Below are positions 1 through 10,010 of a stretch of DNA of 64,000 bases, piece after piece. The notes under the pieces are model-generated. The model was not told where the DNA came from, searched no databases, and saw only the letters and a list, made by a program, of their open reading frames with translations. The stretch covers positions 1,844,319 to 1,908,318 of the forward strand of contig BCHH01000006.1 in the NCBI GenBank assembly GCA_001599595.1, written 5' to 3'. Both the position numbers and the translations under genes were made by a program. Source of the stretch: Beverwykella pulmonaria. Its lineage: Eukaryota; Ascomycota; Dothideomycetes; Pleosporales; Melanommataceae. Numbering within the stretch: position 1 is the first letter of the stretch; every line of letters starts with the position of its first letter.

Positions 1-7
1 CATCTCA

Positions 8-284
8 TGTGACGATATTATACATCGTCAGCCCCGGAAGGCCCTCGGGCAGGCCACGGGCCAGCCACGGGCCAGTCACGGGTTCTCCAGAGGATCACGT
101 GACTTGGATTGGGATCACGTGATCAGAGATCACGTGACCGCGCAGGAGTATATAGTCTTCTCGACGATCCTGAGTCATCCTCAAGGATTCGTCTCAATAC
201 AATCGTACACCTACATTCAAGCTTCCTACATACGAAAACCCTCACATCTCATTACTACTCTAGTATCAGGGTAAAGCAAGAGCA
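8..284 (+). mobile_element. Possible LTR of a degraded retrotransposon
   Basis: The stretch opens with TGTGACGATATTATA and ends in CA directly before TGGCGG, which could be the start of a tRNA primer-binding site. It contains GC-rich near-repeats (GGCCACGGGCCAG) and three ATCACGTG boxes (94-101, 114-121, 129-136), followed by a TATATAG sequence at about 150, a layout like an LTR promoter. No matching second LTR or gag/pol reading frame is visible, so both boundaries are inferred. It could instead be ordinary promoter DNA of an unrelated element. Confidence 0.3.
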
Positions 285-885
285 TGGCGGAAAGGACAAA
301 GCGCTAGCCTAATTAGCAATCTAGCTGTCTACAGGGCTAGAGAATGTAAGGAGACTAGGTGTAAAGGGCTAGGCCCTAGTGTTATAAACATAACCTAGGA
401 TGACTACAAGATTGTTACAAACGCAACCCAGGAACTACTGACGACAAGTCATACCATTGTACTGTCCGCAACAGTAGCGCAGCGAGCGACCTGATAGAGA
501 GTTATAACTCTCGGCTAGCAAATCAAACTAGAATATTACTGTAAGCCACAGTACGATCAGCTAGCGAATCAAACCGGAATACCAGTAATACTAGCCGACC
601 TGCAGCCAAACTACCTGCGATACGTAGTAGTAGGTACTGCCTTGCCATTGTCGCGGCAATTTCTCGCGAGCTTCACCGGTCTCGCTGTTATTAATATCTT
701 CTCGGCCGGGTCTGCCTTGTGAGCGGAAGGCTCCTGCTAGAATCAACTTTTGTTACTACGCTGAATTTCTGCAAATTTAATCATAAGTGAGAAATAGGCG
801 ATATACATGCCGACTAATTCCCTTGCATCCGCAAAAGCGACCTCGATTCACAATCCAATGACGATTTAGACATTCTAGCCTTGCC
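285..885. other. Non-coding, probable transposon debris and caspase promoter
   Basis: There is no supportable reading frame. An imperfect direct repeat of about 22 bp (GCTAGCAAATCAAACTAGAATA at about 516 and a diverged copy at about 562) and many CTAG-rich words suggest decayed transposon DNA. The last 150 bases should hold the promoter of the caspase-like gene starting at 886. Confidence 0.4.
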
Positions 886-2892
886 ATGGTGAGTGAAACC
901 GACAACGTCCGGAATCACTGGGCGCTCCTGATCGGAATCAATTACTACCGTAAAGACCGATGTTTAGGGGGTAGTGTGCGAGACATGGAAACAGTCAAAC
1001 ACTATCTCGAGGCAGTAACAGCACCCGTGGATATCGTCATCCTTACTGCGACCACTCCGAGAGCAGTAAATTCCTATCGCCCGATTGAGAAGGAGGAGAG
1101 ATGGCCGACATACGTTAATGTGGTCGCCGGCCTACAAAGATTGATCAGAGAAGCAAAAGCGGGAGACTGTGTATATATTCACTACTCAGGACACGGCACT
1201 CAGACACCGGGAACCGCAAGCTCTGGTCATAGCAATCCTGAAGAGTTGGCCCTGGTACTCTTTGAGGACAATGAAATCGGAAGTAGTTATCTTAGGGGCC
1301 GCCATCTCGCAAGCGCTCTACATAAAATGGTTGAGAAAGGGCTTCTCGTCACACTAGTGCTCGACTGCTGTTTCTCTGGGGGTGTATACCGCAAGAAGGA
1401 ATGGCAAGGTTTCGATATTCGATCCACCGATTACAAGCCCGAGATAGACGCCTCCAACCCGCAAGGATATGATAAAAGTTTATTCAATGACGGCAATACT
1501 TTGCGCAATTCTCGAATGGAGAAGAACTGGCTTGTCGATCCGGATGGTTACACAATTTTGTCTGCATGTGGTCCGCATGAGTTAGCATGGGAACTCGAGG
1601 TCGAAGGGGAGCGAAGAGGAGCACTGAGCTATTTCCTTCTTGATGCGCTCAGTACCTTGAGGAAGAGCGATGTAAAGCTCTCACACCAATCTCTACACGA
1701 GCATATTCGATCAATCTTCCACGTCTCCTGGCCAAAGCAGACGCCCATGCGTTATGGCAATGCAAATCTCTCATTCTTTGGGGACCTCCTCGCTAGGCCG
1801 GATGTTGCATTCGAATCTGTATACAAGAAAGAGGATGGAGGCTTATGCTTAAGAGCCGGGCAAGTCCATGGTGTATGTAAAGGTGATGAGTATGCTCTGT
1901 ATCCATTTGAGACGCCCGAGCGAATCGCGGAATTGGAAGGAGAGCCTATAATGGTGCGGATCAGTGCTATTCGATATTTCGAATCAGACCTGGTAGAAGG
2001 CACGCCAGCATCAGTCGCAACACGGATCAAGACAGGTTGGAAAGCAAGATTGGCGACATGCCTCTCACCTCGAAAGATCCGTGTAAAAGTCCTTTCGAGC
2101 AACGGCGCCAAAGAACCTTGGGTTGAAGCTGCAAAAGGCCGACGTTTTCTACACCCTGTCATTAGCGAGGAAGATACGGGCATTCCTGACTTTAACATCG
2201 CCCTCCGTAATGGCGCGTACGAAGTGCTCGATGCGTTGCAGGAAGAGATAGTCAATCTACCAAGTATACCCGTTAATTCTGACAGAGCGATAAATACTAT
2301 AATGGATATCGTGGAACATCTAGCGACGTTCAAATACTTCGAGGGAATCGAAAATCGACAACCCAGCCCAGACTTCGAAAACTCATTTTCAATTCTTCCT
2401 CAATGCACTACCGAAGCCTCTGGTCAATTCATCGTCAGGCATGGCAGCATATGGAGATTTACTGCCGAAAATATGAGCGATAAGCCTCTTTACATGGATA
2501 TCTTCAACTTCAACCCGTCTTGGGAAGTTTCTAACCCGGTCTTGAACTCGGGTGGCGATAGCTATATGGTGTTGCCCCCGCGGACGGATGAGGGTAATGG
2601 AACCATGGAAATAGAGTTACAAATGGAAGTGCCCCCAGTTCTTCGGGAGCTAGGTCTAACACACTGCGAAGATGTCGTGAAGGTGTTTGCTACTAGCAAA
2701 CCGACGTCTTTCCCAATGATGGTTTTGCCTGAGATTCCGCTGGAGGTAGGTAAAATAGCCGAGCATATCCGTGGAAGAGATGATGTTTCACTATTTCTCT
2801 CTGAGCTGGACTCGAAATTTCGAGGGCATAGAGATGGAGGGGAAGCGCAATGGGCGACACAAAACTTCATTATCCGGACGGTTGTGGAATGA
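886..2892 (+). CDS. Caspase-like (peptidase C14 / metacaspase-fold) protein, 668 aa
   Basis: This is a probable clan CD cysteine protease. The N-terminal domain (about residues 10-290) begins with the HWALLIGINYY strand typical of the caspase fold. It shows the catalytic histidine in YIHYSGHG (His103) and the catalytic cysteine in DCCFSGG (Cys162). Metacaspases usually have His after that cysteine; here it is Phe. The C-terminal half has a segment around residue 320 like VHGVCKGDEYALYP and a beta-rich end (about 510-660) resembling the DUF4384-type domain that follows caspase domains in other proteins. It is one uninterrupted frame, with ATG in a good context (TTGCCATGG). It is a diverged paralogue of the protein at 8043-10010, with which it flanks a broken TPR-CHAT gene. 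A role in regulated cell death or non-self response is inferred from family and context; the substrate is unknown. Confidence 0.85.
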   Translation: MVSETDNVRNHWALLIGINYYRKDRCLGGSVRDMETVKHYLEAVTAPVDIVILTATTPRAVNSYRPIEKEERWPTYVNVVAGLQRLIREAKAGDCVYIHYSGHGTQTPGTASSGHSNPEELALVLFEDNEIGSSYLRGRHLASALHKMVEKGLLVTLVLDCCFSGGVYRKKEWQGFDIRSTDYKPEIDASNPQGYDKSLFNDGNTLRNSRMEKNWLVDPDGYTILSACGPHELAWELEVEGERRGALSYFLLDALSTLRKSDVKLSHQSLHEHIRSIFHVSWPKQTPMRYGNANLSFFGDLLARPDVAFESVYKKEDGGLCLRAGQVHGVCKGDEYALYPFETPERIAELEGEPIMVRISAIRYFESDLVEGTPASVATRIKTGWKARLATCLSPRKIRVKVLSSNGAKEPWVEAAKGRRFLHPVISEEDTGIPDFNIALRNGAYEVLDALQEEIVNLPSIPVNSDRAINTIMDIVEHLATFKYFEGIENRQPSPDFENSFSILPQCTTEASGQFIVRHGSIWRFTAENMSDKPLYMDIFNFNPSWEVSNPVLNSGGDSYMVLPPRTDEGNGTMEIELQMEVPPVLRELGLTHCEDVVKVFATSKPTSFPMMVLPEIPLEVGKIAEHIRGRDDVSLFLSELDSKFRGHRDGGEAQWATQNFIIRTVVE

Positions 2893-2983
2893 GTGCTCGA
2901 GCGTCTGAGATTCAGAGAGAAGTTTCATTACTTCATGCAAAATAGCTGCATACTCGGTATTTCAATATACAGTGGCATTTTAT

Positions 2984-3330
2984 TTACGCGAAAGGGTCCA
3001 CTAGTTCCAAATTGTTCTCCTCAACAGCAGTTCCATTGCGCACCAGAGTGTTGTTCTCATTGATTAGCGTGTATTTCCCATTCTGGACACCAGATATCGT
3101 GAAGGGACCCTCACGTGTCGTCCCATTAGGAAGGCGTGTGATCACGTAGACCTTATCATTAGGTCGAAATTTGGGGTTCTAGCATTGGCTCTGGGTGAGC
3201 GACTCCCCAAGTCCTTTGGAGGCGAGGGTTCTCACGTCACTGTATTTTTGGATTGACGGCTTTTTGTCACCGTCATGAAATGTGAACTTGGGACTACCCA
3301 AAACAATGTTAGAAGTCTTAAACTCAGGCA
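2984..3330 (-). pseudogene. C-terminal remnant of a fungal gene of unknown function
   Basis: The minus strand encodes a plausible protein end: a segment around KFRPNDKVYVITRLPNGTT, then GPFTISGVQNGKYTLINENN, and a natural stop after VDPFA at 2984-2986. The pattern (GDKV..., GP(F/Y)xI..V...GKYTL, EExxLE) matches a small beta-barrel-like module seen at the C terminus of many fungal hypothetical proteins. An in-frame TAG before NPKFRPN breaks the frame. A possible intron and an upstream exon lie near 3310-3380, but no start could be fixed. It converges on the caspase-like gene. Confidence 0.4.
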
Positions 3331-3654
3331 ATGCGATGCGGTGATGACCTTACCCCTTCTGGGACTCCATTAAACCGTTTCAAGGCAGATATTAGCGATT
3401 CTCAATACCATATAAGCAAGTTCGGGGCGATCAGAGCTACAAGAGAAGGCTAGCGCGGGAATTAGAAAAAATGGGTACTGCACCGCTCTTTTATGCCTCA
3501 TCAGCCCAAGGAGCGCCCTGATGCCTAATTTACCCCCACCATAAGGCTGTGCATACACATGTGGCTGAGGGCGTGTTACCTACTCGCCCCGCCCTCGTAA
3601 AATGCACGCCACCCAATATTTTGTGCTTTGCACTATAGATCAGCCTTGCCGTTC

Positions 3655-3735
3655 CTAAAGCTTCAAATGATAAGCTCGGCTATATGGAGATTTGAACTTA
3701 TAACCTAAACACCTTCAAAGTTTCGCTCTACCAGT
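3655..3735 (-). other. Degenerate tRNA-Phe-like sequence
   Basis: Read on the minus strand there is a D-arm-like AACTGGTAGAGC, an anticodon-arm-like stretch with loop TTGAAGG (anticodon position GAA, Phe) closed by AAAC/GTTT, and a T-loop-like GTTCAAATC. The T stem and acceptor stem do not pair properly. It is therefore a pseudo-tRNA or tRNA-derived repeat next to the pogo relic rather than a working tRNA gene. Confidence 0.25.
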
Positions 3736-3773
3736 TGTGCTGCGCACCAGGGGTTCCTGCGCACCGCGTCAGA

Positions 3774-4735
3774 ACACGTCACAATCAACCTATCGCGATT
3801 TCCTTCAACACCACTTTATTTACTATGAATCCTCGTGAGCGGGCTATTGAGCGGGCTATTTCTGATTATTGCACAGGCCTCTATCCTAGTAAACGAACTT
3901 TTGCTAAGGCCCACGGCCTCCCTGAATCAACACTCCGCAGTCGCCTCAATGGCTCTACAAATACCAATGTTGGTAGCACCACCAGTCATCAACACCAGCA
4001 GCGGCAGAGTCCTAAACAGGAAGAATTTCTCGTTAAATAGATCCTTGGAGAAGACGCGCGCTCCTGCCCTCCCTTACACACTTGAGTTTGAGAAATGGCC
4101 ACTTAAATCCTACAAATGAACGGCGACCAGAATCCATTTGGCAAAATCTAGATCTCACACTTCCTCAAGCGGAATCCACTCGTCACATCTATTGTTGGCA
4201 GGAAGATTGAGGCTGCTAGGACTGAGGCTGCTACACCCGCTCAGGTGCTCGCGTTTCTAGAGCTCTTTGAGTGCACTAGACAGAAGGATATGTACAATAT
4301 AGATGAGACTGGCGTAGCCCTAGGCGTATGTACGAATACCCAGGTCCTTGCTAGTGCATCTAAGAAGAAGGCTTATATTGAAAGTCTAGAAAATCGCGAG
4401 TGGGTCTCTGTGATTAAGTGCGCTTCTGCAACCGGCTGCAAGCTCTAATGCCCAGCTATCTTTAAAGGCTAGTACCGGTTCCTAGCCAAGTCTATTCTAG
4501 ACTGGTTCTATACAACATCTACGAACAGCTAGACGTTAAATGCGATATGTACTGAGTAGCTGCGGCGTATATTCCTTCCTAAGACTGCTACGTCGCTATC
4601 AATGGGCATGTCGTACTCGGTGGTCAAAGGAAAAGAGCGAAAGTTCAGTAATATGATCTAGAACTGAATAATGTTAGATGCTAGTGACTACCTCCCACAA
4701 GCAAGCCATGTCCTCTCGGCAAAAGGACGATTCAG
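3774..4735 (+). mobile_element. Degraded pogo/Fot-type (Tc1-mariner superfamily) transposon
   Basis: From ATG 3824 the frame reads a CENP-B/psq-like helix-turn-helix (AISDYCTGLYPSKRTFAKAH..PESTLRSRL). A later piece carries the DDE-domain signature YNIDETGVALGVCTN and ENREWVSVIKCASATGCKL (about 4270-4446), followed by remnants such as LDWFYTTS and LRRIFLP. The frame is broken by many stops, mostly TAG at positions where Fot/pogo relatives have Trp (K*ILG, NS*TLNA, E*LRRIF), and by frame changes. Sequence near 3764-3786 (CGCGTCAGAACACGTCAC) may be the left terminal repeat. No right terminal repeat was found, and the relic abuts the CHAT gene end. It is non-functional. Confidence 0.75.
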
Positions 4736-4736
4736 A

Positions 4737-5362
4737 CTAGGTACCTATGTGAATGAACGGCCCCCAGGATACTACATCCTCTTCTATCACGCCCTTGTAG
4801 TCGACCACCGCTTCGTGTAGTGCACGAGAAACGTCCAGGGCGTCATGGTTCTGGCCTGCCTCCGCAGCTGAGTACAGTCTCTTGTAAAACCTTTTCCCAA
4901 TCTCTCCAGCGGCACTATCTTCAGCGCCCCATATCGTCCCAATAACATGTTGAAACCCCAAGGATTGAAAGGAATTAGCTAAATGAATAGCTTCGTCCGC
5001 TAGTTTATTATCAGTCTGCTCCGCCGTCGAGCACGCCGAGAGGTACGCGATTGCACCTTCCTTAAAGTCTGCTTCTTCGAGGTCAGAGATTGATAGCATA
5101 GCAGCTTTACCATCTTTGACGAGAAGTAAGCCACTTTTTGATGGGTCATAGGCGATGGAGGCTCCATGACAGGCAAAGTGAACAAGAGAGTACTTTGGGA
5201 GTTTCTGCAAAACAGATTCCGGGTCAGGCTGGGCGAGATGTTCAATGGACTCTCCAAAGATCTCCTTTATGGCGCTTTCTTCGTGAGAGGTGTTGAGGTC
5301 GTGATATGGTGGAGGGTTCGCGGACATGGTGACTAACATCGGCAAAATGTAAATTAGAATCT
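4737..5362 (-). pseudogene. CHAT-domain protease, C-terminal part of a broken TPR-CHAT gene
   Basis: About 205 residues match the C-terminal half of a CHAT domain (caspase HetF associated with TPRs). They include the catalytic histidine in LVHFACHG, the catalytic cysteine in AYLSACSTAE, then the FQSLGFQHVIGTIWG helix-strand and the family-typical end WGPFIHIGT before a natural stop. Read from the ATG at 5381 these are His72 and Cys117. The first codons from 5381 run through palindromic repeat DNA, so the real domain sequence starts near 5362 (YILPMLVTM). The missing upstream CHAT half and the TPR array (6557-7815, same strand) are separated from it by about 1.2 kb of repeat-like DNA. Both catalytic residues survive, so a short transcript could still encode a lone protease domain, but the gene as a whole looks disrupted. 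Confidence 0.7.
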
Positions 5363-6556
5363 GGTTGTTGTGGTTAACCATGGTTAACCATGGTTAGCTA
5401 GGTTAGTGAGATTTGGTGGTTAGTGAGATTACGAGAGCCTCATTTGGCGGGTCGCGATTACCGTGATTAGCTGTGGTTACCACGAGCAATCTATACAGGT
5501 ATCTGGTTACCCTGATTACCCAGGTTGACTTTATTTGTTATTATAGTATGTATCACTTTAGTAGTAAATTCTCTCCATTACAGAAAGGTTTGTATCAGGT
5601 TTTAGAGCTTTGTGTCAAAAACGTATATATTGTTCTATCACACATGCCACTTTAATCCACGCTCACCTTACATGAGCACCCAACGCCCCCAATGCCCCCT
5701 AATGCCCCCCAACGCCCAACACAACTATTGTTCAACACTTGCTGTCCCCAGCAATTCCTGTCTGTTTAGGTTTAACTTTTGTCTAGGTGTATGCTTGCTG
5801 TGTAACACCTCATTAGCTGTGTTCCAAACAAGATGTGTTGTTTCTGCAGTCTCCTTAACTTACGTGCTCTATAATTGCCGCGTTTACCTAAGTGGTGTGC
5901 TTCTGCTGCGCGCCTGCCTTGTCATAAGAGGCTATTAGTAGCAGAGGATAAAGGTTCAATTAAATATCAGATACTACAGATACAATCTCAGGTGCGATAA
6001 ATTATTATACAAGACGTTGCGTAAGGAGCTTGACCAGAGGTCCTTCGCGTTTAAATAAATACTTAGCATGGTTCGTGCATCAGGGGTCTAGTTCGTGCGC
6101 GGGCTAAGCCTGGTTAGGACTCAGTTCAGTATTTCAGGTTAGGTCAGGTCGGCTAGTTGCCGAGCTCGTCGCACTGTGAGTCAGAATGGGATGATGTGCG
6201 CAAAGGGTATTAGTCAGTATTGTGCGCAAGTTCAGGTGTGTGACTCAGAAGTACTGTGCTGCAGAGTACAGTACTTGTCAGGACTGTTCAGGACTGTCGT
6301 TCGGGGCCGTCGTTCAGGACCATCATTTAGGATTAGTGTCGCGGTGGTTACTGTGACACAGTGTCATCTTCTCCAAGGTTATACTCTCTAAGCCTGAATG
6401 ATTTGAGACACAAACAAAAGGTTTCTACAATTTGTATAGTTTGTATATGGTTTGTATATGGTTTGTATGGCTTGTATGGTTTGTATGGTTTGTATGGTTT
6501 GTATGGTTAGTGTGGTAACCGGTGGTCAACCATGGTTAGTACATGGTTTGGAAAAT
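5363..6556. mobile_element. Non-coding insert (MITE-like) splitting the TPR-CHAT gene
   Basis: The segment lies between gene parts on the same strand and has no long reading frame. Its ends carry palindromic AACCATGGTT words in inverted arrangement: GTGGTTAACCATGGTTAACC near 5370-5395, and GGTAACCGGTGGTCAACCATGGTTAG near 6512-6538. GGTTACC/GGTTAGTG words recur inside the left end. This resembles a miniature inverted-repeat element or nested repeats, but I could not define a clean target-site duplication. Because part of the TPR/CHAT coding sequence is missing, insertion must have been accompanied by deletion. Confidence 0.4.
6431..6508 (+). repeat. 10-bp minisatellite TTTGTATGGT
   Basis: About seven to eight tandem copies of TTTGTATGGT with variants (TTTGTATATGG, CTTGTATGGT) lie just inside the right end of the insert that splits the TPR-CHAT gene. 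Confidence 0.8.
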
Positions 6557-7815
6557 TTAACCGAATTCCCGATGATGCTTACTAAGGAGCATCACCCCGA
6601 GATTTTTCAGTCTCTCTCCGAGATGCGGATCGTTTTTCTGAGTGGTTTTGACAACTTCTTGCCCATGACTTATGGCTTTGTTTAGGCTTTCCAGTGCCGC
6701 TAGCTTCTGGCCGCGCGCGGATAAGATCTGGTACTGGACCTCTCGAGTATGGGTTAGGTTATTCAGGATTAGGGGAGTCTCAGAATCCTCAGCTCGTGTC
6801 AATTCGAGGGCCTTTTCCAACATATATGCTCCAGAATCTCCTAAGGTAGTATCCCTATTCAGCTTCATTTTTGTCGCGTACCAGGCGCCTAACATATTGA
6901 ACAACCGAGGCACAATAGACTCCTCGCCTTTTACCATATCCAAGGCTTGTTTACCGCAATCTATTGCTCCGTCTATAGCCTTGGTAGCTTTGACTGGATC
7001 TGTTCCCAGGTATCTTTGGCACTTGGCTTCGAGCATGTTGCCATGGTTCAAAAGAGTGGTCGGTTGGCGTCGCTCCTTGAGTCCTATCTCCGAAATTCTC
7101 AATGCTTCTTCGAGGCTACTGAATAGACTTGTAAGTTGGTAGTGTTTGAATAGAGCCGTGCTCAGAATCCCTGCGCCTTCTGCGAATTTGAGCATTTCTA
7201 CTGCTCGGTAGCCAACCTCAATAGCTTTCTCGAGGTCTCTCGTGGATCCACTCAAATTAGCTCGAGAATTCCATAATGAAGTCAGACGTCTTAGATAATT
7301 TGGTATGTGTTTGTTTCCGGGGTCGGTTATGTCCAAAGCCTCCTGGTGGAATTTGATGGCTTCTTCTGTTGCCTCGATATTCGTAGAATGATGGGCTATC
7401 TTAGCAAGCAGCATTGCCAAGTTGTTGTGATCATTCCACCATATGTCACTTCCGCAGTCCGATAGCTCAAGCGCTAGTCGCGCGTTCATAATCGAATTTT
7501 CGAGGTCGTCCTGACATATCGTCTCTTCAAATCTGACACTTAACAAGGTGCTGAGAGTGCTGAACATCACCCTTCTAGCTGGATCATCCTGATGTATAAC
7601 TTCGACAGCCTCGCGAGCGGCGCGAACACCTCGGTCAAGATCTGCTTTGTTTGCTGTTTTCAAGTACCTCCAATACCACACCACACTTTCTTCGTGCAAT
7701 ATAGAAGAACGATCAAAGTGGTTAGGCTATGCTGGATTGCAATTGCCTTATCGAGGTCCTCGATGGGAGAGTCCTTATGAACGGGCTCCAAGTGATCCAT
7801 TGGGTGCTTCGACAT
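6557..7815 (-). pseudogene. TPR-repeat N-terminal part of a broken TPR-CHAT gene
   Basis: A 380-residue frame (7699 to 6557) carries repeated tetratricopeptide-like helices of the fungal TPR-CHAT type. The units recur at roughly 45-60 residues with signatures such as DLDRGVRAAREAV, DLENSIMNARLALEL, ATEEAIKFHQEALDI and DLEKAIEVGYRAVEM. A natural N terminus exists upstream (ATG 7815, MSKHPMDHLEP, then EDLDKAIAIQ), but it is one base out of frame with the rest near 7715 and no splice signals explain the shift. Downstream the frame ends after HHREFG at the edge of repeat DNA, and the CHAT half continues only at 5362. In the family, TPRs act as sensor or regulatory scaffold for the CHAT protease. 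Probably a pseudogene; a sequencing error could account for the single frameshift. Confidence 0.6.
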
Positions 7816-8042
7816 GGCAAGAAGGGGGTACGCAGACAATCACACTAGCCACCTAGTTTCGAAGTCGGGAGATCAGGCTTGAGTGAGTACGAGGTCAGCC
7901 GCTGACATGGTGGCACCCAATAGATGCCGACTTACATAGGAAACCTCGGCTCCGCCTCACTGTTGCCTGACGGTCCCTCCACGATCTCCATGCCCCGTAC
8001 CCCTCAAACATCTCTATTGATTCACATTATCTTTATTGAAGC

Positions 8043-10010
8043 ATGGGAGTGGTTACGTGCGAACGATGGGCTGTGCTTATTGGCATCAACCAATATTCTG
8101 ACACGAATGCCAGAAAGAACCTACGAGGCTGTGTTGCCGACGTCGAGAAAACAAATACTACGCTCCGAACTTACCTTAATGTTCCAGCAGACCATATCAC
8201 GCTTCTGATAAGCTCCGATGGCCTAGATAAATGTACAGGCTCGAATACCTATCCAACAAAATCCAACGTAGTTGATGCTCTGCGGAAGGTTGCTCAACGA
8301 TCAAACCCCGGTGATTTTGTCTATATTCACTATTCGGGTCATGGCGACCGCCGCCCGACACAGTATGCCGAACTCAAGAAAGGTCAAAAACACGACGAAG
8401 TCTTGTGTACTTTGGAGGACGACCTCAGCGACGTCGAATTTGGTGACCTACTGGACGAACTAGTAAGCAGGGGGCTGGCGGTATGCGTTGTGCTGGATTG
8501 CTGCCATTCTGGAGGTGCATCTCGACTAGGCCTTGGGGCAAGCATTCGTTGGGGAAGAGCAGCAGAAGAAGCCGAGAACGGCGGACAGTATGACGGTGCT
8601 CGTACTCGCGACCTGCGGAACGCGGTGCCTATACAGAGCTGGTTCTACCGTCCACGGGGTTATAATCTGATTGCCGCCTGTCAGCCTCACGAAACTGCGG
8701 TTGAGTGGGAAGGAGCAGACGGCAAAATTTATGGGGCATTGACTTACCATTTGATTGAGACCTTTCTTTCGCTACAGTCCTCTACGGAACCAATAACCTA
8801 CGGCAGATTAATTGACGTTTTGGAGGCCAAATGTAAATTGAAGCTCAAGCAGCAGCCGATGCACTTGGGAGATCGATCTCGGGTGATATTTAGCTCAGCA
8901 ACTTCGCTAAGTGAGCGAGGAGACTTCCTGGCTAGTGTGATAAGGACGTCTGGGGCAGATGTTACGCTGAATAAAGGAGTTGCAAATGGCATCAGCATTG
9001 GAGACAAGCTCAGGATCTATCACCCATCGCAATCATTCCTAGGGCTCCTGAACCCAAAAGCGACTGCGACTACCGAGGTTATTGTGACGAGTGTGAGCAA
9101 GCTGCAATGCGAGGCAAGTTCCGTCACTGGCAGCGCCGACGACTTGCAGGGTGTGCTGGTTGGATGGTTAGCCCAGCTTTCCAGCCGCGCTAACACTGCC
9201 ATTGTCAACTTCCTGCTACATCATGAGGAAAGGGATTCATCTGCTTATGTTGCCGTCGAGAGGCTCCAGCTGGAATGTCAACTCTACGCTAGCCCGTATA
9301 TGCCGCTCGACATACGGCTTAACGCACTGGATCCTGAAGCTAACATAACGGTGGAACTCTACGAGAATAACATACTCAAATTCCGAGACAGGGACGGCAA
9401 TGACATGCCACACGTTCCAGCCGAGCATCCCAGTAGCTCTTTAAACGCGAGGAAAATGACATCGCTCCTTCAACATCTTTGCTCCTACCAACTCGCACTC
9501 AGCATTAAGAACCCGAAGACAATCAACATTTCACGCTACATGTTTGAGATTCTTCCAGACCAGGTAGAAGATGGCGACACCGACTCGCTCGCAGCATGGA
9601 GGGTCCAATTCAAAAACCTTCACAACCAGGTTCTATATATCACCATTTTCAACCTCGCATCGGCCTACGGTATCTATCAGATCTATCCGGAGGATCATGC
9701 TAGCAGTGCTGCCGTTGATCCCGGAGAAGAAATACCGTACCTTGTCATTGATATGAAGGTGCCGCCGCTCCTGAAGGAGGCCTCGACGCAACCGGGCTTT
9801 AAGATGCGAGATATAATTAAGGTGTTTATCACGACGGTGCGGGCGGACTTCAGCCACTATTGTATGCCAGATTTGCGGGGCTGGACGGAGGCAGATACGG
9901 GGGCCTTGACGAAAGTAATACAGAAGAGACATGCAAAGTTTGTTAAGCCTCAGACAGAGTCGTGGTTTGTTGATATGAAAGAGATAATCACTAGTGTCGA
10001 CTTAGAGTGA
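8043..10010 (+). CDS. Caspase-like (peptidase C14 / metacaspase-fold) protein, 655 aa
   Basis: This probable clan CD cysteine protease has a single intronless frame starting at GCATGGGAGTG. The caspase fold spans about residues 5-290: strand ERWAVLIGINQYSD, catalytic histidine in YIHYSGHG (His100) and catalytic cysteine in DCCHSGG (Cys154) with the canonical metacaspase His after Cys. The middle segment (about 310-330, NKGVANGISIGDKLRIYHP) and the beta-rich C terminus (about 495-640) parallel those of the protein at 886-2892. It is divergently placed from the TPR-CHAT remnant (its ATG is 227 bp from ATG 7815), so the two may once have shared a promoter region. The protein looks intact and is the better candidate for an active protease. 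Its natural substrate and activation route cannot be told from sequence. Confidence 0.85.
   Translation: MGVVTCERWAVLIGINQYSDTNARKNLRGCVADVEKTNTTLRTYLNVPADHITLLISSDGLDKCTGSNTYPTKSNVVDALRKVAQRSNPGDFVYIHYSGHGDRRPTQYAELKKGQKHDEVLCTLEDDLSDVEFGDLLDELVSRGLAVCVVLDCCHSGGASRLGLGASIRWGRAAEEAENGGQYDGARTRDLRNAVPIQSWFYRPRGYNLIAACQPHETAVEWEGADGKIYGALTYHLIETFLSLQSSTEPITYGRLIDVLEAKCKLKLKQQPMHLGDRSRVIFSSATSLSERGDFLASVIRTSGADVTLNKGVANGISIGDKLRIYHPSQSFLGLLNPKATATTEVIVTSVSKLQCEASSVTGSADDLQGVLVGWLAQLSSRANTAIVNFLLHHEERDSSAYVAVERLQLECQLYASPYMPLDIRLNALDPEANITVELYENNILKFRDRDGNDMPHVPAEHPSSSLNARKMTSLLQHLCSYQLALSIKNPKTINISRYMFEILPDQVEDGDTDSLAAWRVQFKNLHNQVLYITIFNLASAYGIYQIYPEDHASSAAVDPGEEIPYLVIDMKVPPLLKEASTQPGFKMRDIIKVFITTVRADFSHYCMPDLRGWTEADTGALTKVIQKRHAKFVKPQTESWFVDMKEIITSVDLE

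Noticed and set aside
3655..3735. Functional tRNA-Phe gene
   Set aside because: The D-loop, anticodon GAA and T-loop are recognisable, but the acceptor and T stems do not pair.
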